In this document: in pieces, positions 47,801-57,464 of the stretch
How the letters are laid out: each line of letters opens with the position of its first letter
Position numbering within the stretch: position 1 is the stretch's first letter
DNA from: Boesenbergia rotunda
Lineage: Eukaryota > Streptophyta > Magnoliopsida > Zingiberales > Zingiberaceae
DNA: 64,000 nt
Reading direction: 5' to 3'
Assembly (NCBI GenBank): GCA_024364735.1
Contig: JAGFNQ010002312.1
Coordinates: 355,566 to 419,565, forward strand
Notes under the pieces: generated by a model
What the model was told of the DNA's origin: nothing
What the model saw: only the letters and a program-made list of their open reading frames with translations
The model's database searches: none
Position numbers and translations under genes: made by a program

Positions 47801-48391
47801 TGCAGATCTCCTTTATGCTGGCATGAGAGTGGTGAAAAGAGGGAGATGGGACTCCAGACTGATATTATTGATGAGACCACTCAGGCCATAAAGAATATCC
47901 GCCAGAGGATAGAGACTGCTCAGAGTCGGCAAAAGAGCTACGCTGATAAGCGACGCAGACCGCTTGAGTTCGAGGTTGGGGATTCGGTATTCTTGAAGGT
48001 AGCCCCTATGAAAGGGGTGATGAGATTCGGAAAGAAGGGGAAACTGAGTCCACGATACGTGGGACCCTACCAGATTTTGAGACGAGTAGGCAAGGTGGCC
48101 TACGAACTGGAGTTACCGCCAGAAATGGCGGCTATCCACAACGTCTTCCATGTGTCGATGCTCAAGAAGTGTATCCCTGATGCGATTCAAATTATAGAAC
48201 CCCCACCAGTGCAAGAACAGGAGAACCTTAGTTCTGAACGCCGGCCGATCCAGATCCTCGATCGGGAAGTTAAAAGGCTAAGGAACAAGGAAATACCCTT
48301 AGTGAAAGTTCTGTGGCGGAACAAGCAGTTCGAAGAAGCCACCTGGGAACAGGAAGATACGATGCGATCAAAGTATCCGGAACTATTTTAA
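44853..48391 (+). pseudogene. pol: TE8 Pol: protease-RT-RNase H-integrase-chromodomain, one frameshift
   Basis: Open from 44853; first ATG at 44892. Protease motif LFDTGATHSF near 45056. RT near 45600-46110: DLRSGYHQV, MPFGVTNAP and catalytic FIDDILIY near 46068. RNase H near 46490-46800 (MYSDASKLGLGAVL, FTDHQSLRY). Integrase: HHCC finger near 47160-47270 (CLTCQRVK), catalytic Asp in SMDFISGLP and ISDRDGRF, Glu in HPQTDGQTERVNQ. GPY/F region (SPRYVGPYQILRRVGKVAYE) near 48045. Chromodomain-like tail to YPELF at TAA 48389-48391. A T run at 46307-46311 is one base short, shifting frame between RT and RNase H. All catalytic residues seen are intact, so this is the most capable element here; the shift could be a sequencing error. 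Confidence 0.9.
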
Positions 48392-48426
48392 AGTTCGGGA
48401 CGAACTTTTTATAAGGTGTGTAGGAT

Positions 48427-51421
48427 TGTAACACCCAATTTTTACAATTTGAATACCTGGGGAATTGTTTAAAGTTCGGGACGAACTTTCTATAAGAGAG
48501 GGAGGATTGTAACACCCCAAATTTGTCAATGTAAAATCATGACAATGTATGAAAATGATTATAAGGAAATGATATAAATTTCATGCAATCACATGCTATG
48601 AAATGTCATAAATGCATGAAATATCATATTCATGAAATATGATTATCATGAAATGTTATGTGAATAATATTTATAAAATATTATGTAAATAATATTATGA
48701 ATTCAGGAAAAATATTAGGAAATATTATTAATTCATAAACATGAAATATTATGAAATTTCATGATGGACTTGGCTTAATGGGCTTTGATATGGATTAGTG
48801 CAAAAGATGATAAAAAGGAGGGAGCAAGGATTGAACCTTGGACCTCCTAGTTGCACTCTCCATGTCTTAACCACTACACCAAGCATTGTTTCTTGTTGAG
48901 AGAATAAGGAACATGCTTGTTAAGTGGGTAAGAGTGAAGAGACATGTCTTTTCATGAGAAAAGTATAAATATAGGAAGTTGGAGTAACTTCCTTTTTCTT
49001 CTCTTCTTCTTCTTCCTTCCCCCACCGAAACCACCATCCCCTTCTTCTCTTCTTCCATTTTCGAAAACCCTCATCCAAGGGTTCTAACCCTAGGGCAACT
49101 ACAAGGAGGAAAGCCAAGTGTCTTTGTCCTCTACTAAGTCCAAGGAACACTAGAGAGAAAAATTGGAAGAAAAGGATCTTCGCATACCCTCCAAGTGTAG
49201 GGTACCCTACGATTTAAAGAAGGCGAAATTTCCAGCGCTAGGATGTAAGTATCCTCTCGCCTGTGGCATAATTGTTATTGCAAGTATGTTTGTTTCATCC
49301 TTTTGAAAATTCACAAGAACTTCCCTAGTGGAAGTTTCGGCCAACTCTTGTAAGGGGTCCAAGAGAAGGTTTTTGATCCAACTTTGATGCATGGGAAGAC
49401 CTTAAGACTTAGGGTATACATGTAGATGGATTTTCTTCATGGTGTCAAGAACAAAACCTAGGGTTTTGTCCTTTAATGGGTTTCGGCCACACCCTAAAGG
49501 ATGTGCTTGGCAAATTTTCATTACATGAAAATAACCCTTAAGACTTAGGGTATACTCATATGTGATGTTTCCAAATTTTTGGAAGGACAAAATTAGGGTT
49601 TGGTACCCTACAAAGTTTCGGCCACCACCCACTTATGGGCTTTGGTTGCTTCTTGATGCATGAGGATATCCCTAGGAACTTAGGGTATGAATTTATGTTA
49701 TTTTTCCATCATGTGTGATGACAAGAATTAGGGTTTTAGTGCCCTACAACTTTCGGCCAAAGAAGGAAAGTTAGGGTTTTGTGTGGCTTGCTATCCTATT
49801 ATGTTCCCATGATTAGAATGGTAGATGAAATGTTGTATATATATGTGTGTTGTTTTGTGAATGATGACTTGTCCAAAAACCCTAGAAACCCCACCTTATC
49901 ATTCAGCCAGACCCTTGTAAATTAGGGTTAGTGGATGCTAACCCCACTTGGAGGATTAAACCATGTTTAAATTGTTACATGAAATGTACTTGAGGTGTTT
50001 GTAGAAATGCTTGAAGGAATGCTTGCTTGGAAAACCAAATCCCCTTACTTGTATGTTTCGGCCAACCTTAATTCTAGGGTTGGGAAGTACCTAATGAGAT
50101 CATGAAGCATGCTACTACATATGTGATGTGTGTATAATTTATGTGACCTATCTTGTTAGGTATAAAAGCATGCCTTATAGCCCATGGGGCACTCTTATGA
50201 CATGAACATGATGTGGTTGATAATATGCATAAAAAGGATACTCTATTGAAACTGGGATCAAGAGCACCCGAATGCGTGGTGTGTCCCTAGGGGATCAAGA
50301 GCACCCGAATGCGTGGTGTGTCCCTTTGAGAAGTGATTAGGAGTACCTTTAGGCATATACATATATGAGTAATTGCATGATAAATTACTTTACATTGAAA
50401 AGTTGTGTACCCGACTCTGAAGGGGGTCGTTAAACAAATCCAATGAGCATGTTAAGGTCATGGCATTGGTAGGACGGAAGGGTCCTGCTCTAATTAGATT
50501 GGTGGCTCGCTACCCCAATTTATTAGGGAACGCGCATGATGTGGTACTACAACTGGGCCCTGGATGATGATATGATATTTTGAAATACTTACCATTATGG
50601 AACCTTTTTGAAAAGCATACTTTTCCCATCATGTGATAATCTTGTTCCGTAAAGTACTTAGAGATAAATTGATGTGATGTTTATGATGCTTTGATGAGAT
50701 GCTTATGATGCTGATAATTCTATCTGATTATTGTGAACATGATATGATGTAATGATATGGATTTTGCGAGTAGGCCCGGATTCTTACTAAGCATGTTTTG
50801 CTTACTAGTTCCTGTTATTTTTCTTATGCTGCAGATAGCGGTAAGAAGTACTCGAACTAAAGGAAGAGGCAGAGGGAAGGTTGGAGGATGTGTGTGGTGA
50901 TGGCTCGGGAAAGGATGAAAGATTCTATCTACCTTAGTTTGTCTAGAATCTAACTGCTTCCGATAAAAGATTGAAATTGTATTACTATACTCTGAATATA
51001 TGATGATTGTGACTACTCTACTGTTAGAAATATGGAATCTAAGTCATGTTAGATAATACTATTATTAATGTCTAATTCCTGTAGTATGCATGCTCAGTAA
51101 AATGCTAGATGTTTACTATTTTCGGTTGCTTATGAATGCTTCTTTTGCATGCATCTAAGACTAGATAACTCTTGCTATATTCTTACTTGAGATTGCATGC
51201 TATAGTGTGTTAAATGATTTGCATATTAGGTTGTAAATGCATGTAGATATAAAAGAAATGAAAAACCTTGCTTGGTAAATAAATCTTCAATAAGCATGCT
51301 TATTACTAGTTCATGTATTGTAACTGTTTTGTTTGGATATACATGTTTAATATGATTGGATGATATGAATGTATGGACCCGTAACCCCGCCTTTAGGGTA
51401 GATATAAGGTCGGGCGTTACA
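48427..51421 (+). repeat. TE8 3' LTR
   Basis: 2995 bp, matching the 5' LTR at a 7800-base offset. The purine tract before 48427 is poor (AAGGTGTGTAGGAT), whereas the one before the inner start at 48508 is good (AAGAGAGGGAGGAT). TATAAATA at 48964-48971. Confidence 0.9.
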
Positions 51422-51778
51422 AGAGGAATGGCTTTGGTGAAAGAAGAGAAGAAAAAGAGTAACTCCTATGTCTCTTCCTCTCTCATCTACTCTTTTATAC
51501 TACATGAAGGGGGCAAATGAAGGGTCATGGTACCTCTTCATTTGATGGCTCTTCACTTCCCTAAGCCTTAACTACAATCCTCTTCATTCTCTACTAGCAC
51601 TCCCTTGCTAGGTGAATTGGTTAGTTCATGCATGGTGTTACACTAGGTCCAAGGTTCAATGCTTGATGCATGCACTTTATTTTTATTTTTATTTTATTTT
51701 ATTTTTTCTTTTAATTTTGACAATGCCCCCTAAGGCCTACCAATAGTCATGCTAATATTCCTAATTTAAATCCATTTC
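51422..51778 (-). repeat. Fragment of the TGTAACGACC gypsy LTR family
   Basis: Matches the complement of the solo LTR from about 24950 to 25330: TATA-like TATAAAA (minus, 51493-51499) and a tRNA-like segment at 51601-51672, here reading on the plus strand. Cut on the left by TE8 and on the right by a copia LTR. Confidence 0.75.
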
Positions 51779-52102
51779 TGTTGGGACCGGGTGCATGTTG
51801 ACATGGATACGGGTTCGTAATTTTAAAATTTAATTACGTGCAGCGGAAGGTTTAGCATAAATAATTTCTCAAATTATTTTAACCATGTATCTAGCATGCA
51901 ACCTTATGTTGTGGAGACATGATCATACATTTAAAATTTTGCAGAAAGTAAACTAATTTACTTAATACCTCACGTAACTCGTAGAAAGGGATGAGATCCA
52001 ACCGTAGCGTCCCTTGGAAGCTCCGCCTCTATTCGCGTCCACGCCGAGTTTTTTTCGGGATGACTTCGCAAAGCCACGAGTTTCGTCCCGACAAGAACTA
52101 CT

Positions 52103-53463
52103 TGTTGGATCGTAAAAACCGATAGAGGGGGGGTGAATATCGGAAGTGGTTACTTTTTCGAAAAACTGAGAGTAAGTGCACAGCGGAAATAAAAATAACA
52201 TACACAGCACAAAGACACAGTGATTTTTACTTGGTTCGGAGCCTGTGTCGACTCCTACTCGAAGGCCCACGGTCGTTGACCGTTTACTTTGGGCAATTCT
52301 ATATTTGCGCAAAATCGGTTACAATAATTTCAATTACAAAGAGAGTGCAATAAATTGATAATAAAATATTAAGCTCTTCGTTACCGACGTCCGGAGTGTA
52401 TCGAATATTTTTGGGGCAGCGGGACGTCGTCGGCTCGAGGTGAAGCGTTTCCGGAGCAAGGCACGAGCGTAGAAGAACTTTGAAGCGTTGGAAGAAGTGA
52501 TTGTTGAAGCCTGGGGTCGAGGGCCCTTTATATAGGGCTAGGGGGCGCCCGGGACGTCAGGGGCGCCCCCCTACGTGGCACCCGATCCGTTCCGATCTCG
52601 GTCAGCGTCTGATCCCCTTATTTTTGGTATCAATTTTGACCGGGGCGCCCGCAGCGCTCAGGGCGCCCGCATTGACCGGGTCAAAGGTTATCTGCTTGGC
52701 TTTGAGGGCTTCTTGGTTCGAGGTATGCGCCAGGGGGCGCCCGCAGCGCAGGGGGCGCCCGGGAGCACGGGGGCGCCCGGCCCAGTGATTATTCGAACCA
52801 GTCTTCTTGTTACTTGTTTTGTATGGACCTTGGGGGTGCCCGGGACGCTCCGGGCGCCCTTCTCAACAACTGCCTCTCTCCTCTGAGGCTTTCTGAGTTG
52901 CAGACACACGTTCCTTCGGTCCTGCATCCAGGGTTAGTCCAAAACAAGATAATATAACAATTAATTAGATTTATACAGCCTTAGCTGTCTTGGTTCTGAC
53001 TTTGGTCTCCAAAATGGAGCCCTAGGTCGAACCGACGCCTACTGTTCCCTCGACGGGGAACGCGTCCTCACCTACTCCTCTCGGGAGAATTTACCTGATG
53101 CCAACCGCTCCTTTGGTTGGACTTTTGCCTGACGGTCCTTTGTCAGGTCTTGGATGCTGGCAGTCCTTCGCCAGTTGCCTAGCAGTCCTTCGCTAGGGCT
53201 TTAATACTGGCAGTCCTTCGCCAGTTGCCTAGCAGTCCTTTGCTAGGGCTTTTAATACTGGCAGTCCTTCGCCAGTTGCCTAGCAGTCCTTTGCTAGGGC
53301 TTTTAATACTGGCAGTCCTTCGCCAGTTGCCTAGCAGTCCTTCGCTAGGGCTTGGATACTGCACACTTAAAATAACTTGTTAGAAAACAAGTGAGACTTA
53401 ACTTTTGAGCTATGTTGCCATTATCAAAACACAGGTTAGACTTTGGTGCCTTCTGCACCAACA
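52103..53463 (-). repeat. TE-D 3' LTR
   Basis: TGTTGGATCGTAAAAACC...TGCACCAACA. Promoter: TATATAAA on the minus strand (52528-52535) with GGGCGCCC palindromes at 52542-52860. A ~57-bp repeat (CAGTCCTTCGCCAGTTGCCT) occupies about 53160-53355 in four copies. Confidence 0.92.
52528..52862 (-). promoter_or_regulatory. TE-D LTR promoter: palindrome array plus TATA box
   Basis: The TATA box is 7 bases from the nearest GGGGGCGCCC. Palindrome pairs lie near 52542, 52644, 52735 and 52834 and include about nine GGCGCC cores. The second copy in the 5' LTR is at 59689-60022. Confidence 0.75.
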
Positions 53464-53480
53464 ATCTCCCCCTTTTTGAT
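53464..53480 (-). other. TE-D polypurine tract
   Basis: AAAAAAGGGGGAGAT on the minus strand, directly before the 3' LTR. A second purine tract (GGCAAAGGGGGAGAGA) lies near 54197-54213. Confidence 0.88.
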
Positions 53481-53819
53481 TTATGGCAACCCTAGTTCAA
53501 AAAGTTAAGTTTAATCAAGCAAAAAAGTTAAAGTTTTGTTCCCTCCCCCTGGAAGGAATCTCCCCCTAGATGTTTCAAAAATTGGTGGGGTAAAAAAAAC
53601 TTGCACTTTTGAAAACCTAAGTTTTAGGTACTTTTTAAAAAGTATATAGGAAATTTTTTGAAACATGATCTTTGAGTACTTAAAAAGTTTGAGGCTTTTA
53701 AGTTTCAAGGTACTCAAAGGTTTTGAAAGTGTTAGCTTTAAAAAAACTTAAGTACTTAGTTAACTTTGAAAGCTATTTTGAAAGACTTAGCAGAATTTTG
53801 AAAACTTAAGTAGAAGTTT

Positions 53820-54080
53820 TGAAGGCTTAAGTATTTTTCAAAAAGTTAAACTTTTTGAATACAAGTTTTGAAAGCTTAAGTATTTTTCAAAAAGTTAAAC
53901 TTTTGAAAACAAGTTTTGAAAGCTTAAGTATTTTTCAAAAAGTTTAACTTTTGAAAACAAGTTTTGAAAGCTTAAGTATTTTTCAAAAAGTTAAACTTTT
54001 GAAAACAAGTTTTGAAAGCTTAAGTATTTTTCAAAAAGTTAAACTTTTGAAAACAATTTTGAAGCTTAAGTATTTTTAAA
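53820..54080 (-). repeat. 48-bp minisatellite in the TE-D 3' region
   Basis: GCTTAAG recurs at about 53825, 53874, 53922, 53970, 54018 and 54064. Each unit holds CAAAAAGTTAAACTTTTGAA, itself near-palindromic. Confidence 0.88.
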
Positions 54081-54971
54081 AAATTTTGAAAAAACTTTTG
54101 AATACTTTTTGAATAAAGGATGGAGTTAAGAAAATTTTGAAAAGAAATTTTACTTAAGAAAATTTTGAAAGGAAATTTTACTCTCTCCTTTCCTATCTCT
54201 CCCCCTTTGCCATATATCAAAACAAATAAATACAGCATAAATCAATGAAAAAGTAAAATTTTGCTGTACTGAATCAATTAAATTTACACTAAATCAATCA
54301 ATTCTCTGTAGGGGCCTGTCTAACCCAATTAGCTACTTACTAACTGTTATAAACAGTAGTTTTTGCTAGGGTTAGTCAAGTTTAAGTGTTTTTGTTCAAG
54401 TTAGATTTTCTAAACTTGACACTTAACTTGATTGCTATGTAAGTTGTATTTAGTGCCCCAATTTCTGCAGATGCACTGACTTAAAGCATCTTGAATTGAG
54501 GCAAAGACCTAAGCATCTCAACCCTTTCTAGGTTGTCAATCAAAAGTACCCTATGGTGCTTGTGAGATGCTGGCTTCTAAGTCTATAGGTGCATACTGTT
54601 CTAGGGTTAGAGCCTAGGCTAAGTCCATTTTCGAAAATGCCCTAGTTTTGAAAGGGGTAGGTTTAAAATAAATATAAAACTAAGTTGAAATTGATTTTTG
54701 AAATAAATAAAGCTAAGTTGAAAAACTGGTTTTGAAATTTAAATAAAACAGTTTTTTTTTTCAAAATTCTAATTTTAGAAAACTTATTTTTGAAATCAAG
54801 TAAAAAAAACAATTGAGTTAAACTATTCTACTGAACACAATCCTAACTAGTGAGTATGAGCTAGTCAACATAAAGTAAAGTAGGTACTCAAGGTTCAACA
54901 CAGTCATATAGTCAAACACAAGTCAACCCTACTGAGTAGGGATAGTCAAATAGGTACAATACTAGGTGAAT
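54081..54971 (-). other. TE-D noncoding region after the second gene
   Basis: AT-rich, no gene. Contains the secondary purine tract near 54200. Confidence 0.6.
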
Positions 54972-56250
54972 CTAAGACGAAGGACCGGGATGATCGGAGG
55001 AGCCTGGCTGCCAGGATCGAAATAGGGTCATCATCTCATGATACTCTGCCTCTCTGGCCTCCCTCTCAGCTCGAAGTGCGCTCATGTAGCTGTTGTAGTA
55101 GCCCAGATTTGTCTCCATTTCTTCAGTGTGATTGGCCTCCACTTCCTCTCGGAGGCTCTGTACGTGGGTCTCTAGCTGAGTCACTCGGTCGTAAAGTGTC
55201 GGTCGAGCGGGCTCATCTATGTGCGCTCGGGCTGCTGCTGCTACATCTCCGACGTCGACTTCAACCTCCTCGTCTGAGTCGACTGGTGCTCCGGCCTGCT
55301 GTCGTCGCCAACTAAGAACCCCGGTGGCCGACACCTCTAGACCCGCTAAGGAGAAGTTCCTAAATCCGATTTCGTCAAAGTCGGTCATAGTGGTGATGTC
55401 ACCCAAGGTTATGTCACGACCGTGATGATGAAGGAGGGATGTGATGATATGGCAGTATGGTGTGCGTACTTGTCCCTGGGTCGTGACTCTGGACTCATGA
55501 AGAATGGTATGGAACATATGGAGTCCAATGTCTATGTCAAGGTGGTGGACCAGGGCATAAAGAAGGAAAGCATGAAAGGGTCTCATAGTCCCTAGGTCTC
55601 GAGTAGAGAGTGGTAGGATACAGCGGACCAGAACTCTATACAAGGCATAGTTCTGGGCCTGAAGTTCAACAGCTAGGAAGCGTCTGTTTGGAGGGAGGTC
55701 TGCCCTAAAGAAATAGGAATGAATAGTGTCTAGGGTAATGTCTGAGTAGGGAGGATCAAATGGGGGGTTCCTCGGAGGATAGCAACAGAATGTGGACTGA
55801 GAGGGTCGCAGTCCTAGGAAGCGGTTTAACAGAGTAGGGGTGATGGTTAAGGGAATCCCTTGGACAGTGGTATGAAACATAAGATTATCTTGTCGAATTA
55901 TATTATTATAAAATTCTGCACATAGGGTTTCATTTATGGTATGTGTGCAGAAGACAAGATTATCCAATTGATAGAAATTGATGATGTTCATGGTGACAGG
56001 GCATGATTGGGTAAAAAAGTGCCTATTGAGATAACTCGTTTTAATAGGCTTGTAGACTGTTTGTGCGAACCTATTACATAACTCTAGATTAGGAAATCTA
56101 GGGTCGGGGCTAGGTTGGGCACCGGGGTTGGCCGGGTTCGGTCGGCGTCTTTGAAATTTAAGGAGTTAAAGAAAAGAGTAAAGATATTGCATGAAGTAAA
56201 TTTAAATGCAATAAAAATAATTGATCATACCGAACGGCTCGGGGAGGCAT
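54972..56250 (-). CDS. TE-D second gene: predicted two-exon ORF, plant transposon protein-like
   Basis: ATG at 56250 (MPPRAV), exon 1 56250-56231, intron 56230-56149 (82 nt, GT...AG, AT-rich), exon 2 56148-54972. The splice keeps the frame and joins 52 open codons upstream of the ATG at 55991 to the 339-codon frame, giving about 398 residues. The segment LCAEFYNNIIRQDNLMF and TPTLLNRFLGLRPS resembles the 'putative plant transposon protein' domain common in plant repeats (family recalled, not searched). The C-terminus is acidic then coiled (VQSLREEVEANH). Its TATA box is 96 bases upstream of the ATG. Function unknown. TE-E keeps a fragment of a homologue. Confidence 0.7.
56149..56230 (-). other. 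Predicted 82-nt intron
   Basis: Donor G/GTATGA at 56230, acceptor TTTCAAAG ending at 56149. A/T-rich, with in-frame stops if unspliced. Exons flanking it are GC-rich. Inferred from frame continuity only. Confidence 0.65.
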
Positions 56251-56345
56251 GGTTGAGGAAGAGGACTTTCAAGGTCTTCTTGAAGAGTAAGAAGTGGAGA
56301 AGAAGGTTGATTTTTGGTGTGGGAAGTGAAGGAGGTTCGGGTGCC

Positions 56346-56607
56346 TTTTATAGGCAAGCTCATGGGGGCGCCCGGGAGCTTCCGGGCGCCCTGGTCAGGG
56401 CTGCTACCAAAGGCAGTTTAAAGGACTAGTTGGGGGCGCCCGGGACAGCCCGGGCACCCTCAACAGGTTGCTTTTGCAGATTTGACTACATTGGAGGTGA
56501 CAGGGGTGCCCGCGTGGTTTCAGGCGCCCTGGTCAAGGGCTGACAGCTTCCGTCTCGAGGAATGAAAAAAAAGCAAGGGGGGGCGCCCGTATGGTCCCGG
56601 GCGCCCT
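56346..56607 (-). promoter_or_regulatory. TE-D internal promoter: TATA box and four palindrome modules
   Basis: TATAAAA on the minus strand at 56352-56346. GGGCGCCC-pair modules lie at about 56364-56391, 56432-56460, 56502-56530 and 56577-56606, spaced about 70 bp, the nearest 11 bases from the TATA box. This copies the arrangement in the LTR promoter. Confidence 0.72.
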
Positions 56608-56667
56608 TCTCAAGGGTATGTAGAGACAAAAATTTGTCTTGTCATTGTTTAACTATGGTTTAATCAA

Positions 56668-56825
56668 TTTGACCTTGATTGGGATTGATTTTGACTGTTT
56701 TGACCATAGTTTGGCAAGGTTGACCATGGTTTGACCATGTTGACCAAGGTTTGACTATGTTGACCAAGGTTGACCATGGTTTGACCATATTGACCAAGGT
56801 TGGACTGTGTTGACCAAGGTTGACA
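56668..56825 (-). repeat. Cluster of 13 TTGAC motifs
   Basis: GTTGACCAAGGT/TTTGACCATGG units repeat every 10-20 bp. TTGAC[C/T] is the core of the W box bound by WRKY factors. The cluster sits upstream of the internal promoter. A related cluster lies after gag in TE7 (32870-32945). Confidence 0.7.
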
Positions 56826-57464
56826 AATACAAGATTATAAAAAAATAAAAATTACTTGAGTCTTAATTCTACTGTCTCACTCAAATCTTAGGGTTTTCAA
56901 TCACGTTGACCTTATAGGTTTCGTGAGACAGGTTTAGATTAGAAAAACTATTTTGAAAAATTTTGATTAATTTTGAAAACTTAATTAATTTTGAAAGAAA
57001 AATTTTGAAAGAAGTTTAAATCTACAAATAACTGAATTTTTGTGCTAGATTCGAATTTGACAAAAATAATTTGAATTTGAATTTCAGAAATTGGCTTCCA
57101 GGTCTTGGCGAGGCACTAGGCCTTCTTTGGCCGTAGCCTTATGGGATCATCCACCCTTTCCTTGACAAAGTCTTTTAATGAAATTTCATTTTCAAAATTA
57201 TTATTTGAAAAATTTCTGGTCTAACTAGTTTGGATTTTGGATCGGTAGCTTCGGCTGGTTTCACCAGTCTAAAGAGACCAAGTAAACTTGATCTTATTAG
57301 AATTGGTTTCCCCAACGTACTATCATCTCACCTCCACCCAATACTATGTTGTCAAATTTCAGTTAAGTTTGTTTGGTCCTTTAAACTAGCCTAAGTCTAA
57401 GCATGGTAATTTGCAAAAATTAAATAGACAATCAATCAAGCAGTTTCAATCAAGAATTGCAAGT
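56826..57464 (-). other. TE-D spacer after gag
   Basis: Noncoding. Segment 57080-57340 matches TE7 32285-32530 (complement), e.g. the block containing ACCTGGAAGCCAATTTCTGA. No gene. Confidence 0.65.

Larger units (their letters stand above)
40627..51421 (+). mobile_element. TE8: nearly complete Tekay/Del-like Ty3/gypsy chromovirus
   Basis: 10.8 kb with two 2995-bp LTRs, primer site, gag, protease, RT, RNase H, integrase and a chromodomain-like tail in the usual gypsy order. The LTRs are about 99% alike, so it is young. Flanking 5-mers CATCT and AGAGG do not match, and the two flanks belong to unrelated elements. Gag-pol has one in-frame amber and one frameshift. Confidence 0.93.

Noticed and set aside
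53160..53355. CRISPR-like regular repeats
   Set aside because: A four-copy tandem minisatellite with no unique spacers, in a plant LTR.
52501..53364. Repetitive frames (Gly-Arg-Pro and LLGNWRRTAS-type) in TE-D LTRs
   Set aside because: They are produced by the GGGCGCCC palindromes and the 57-bp repeat, in several frames; no coding evidence.
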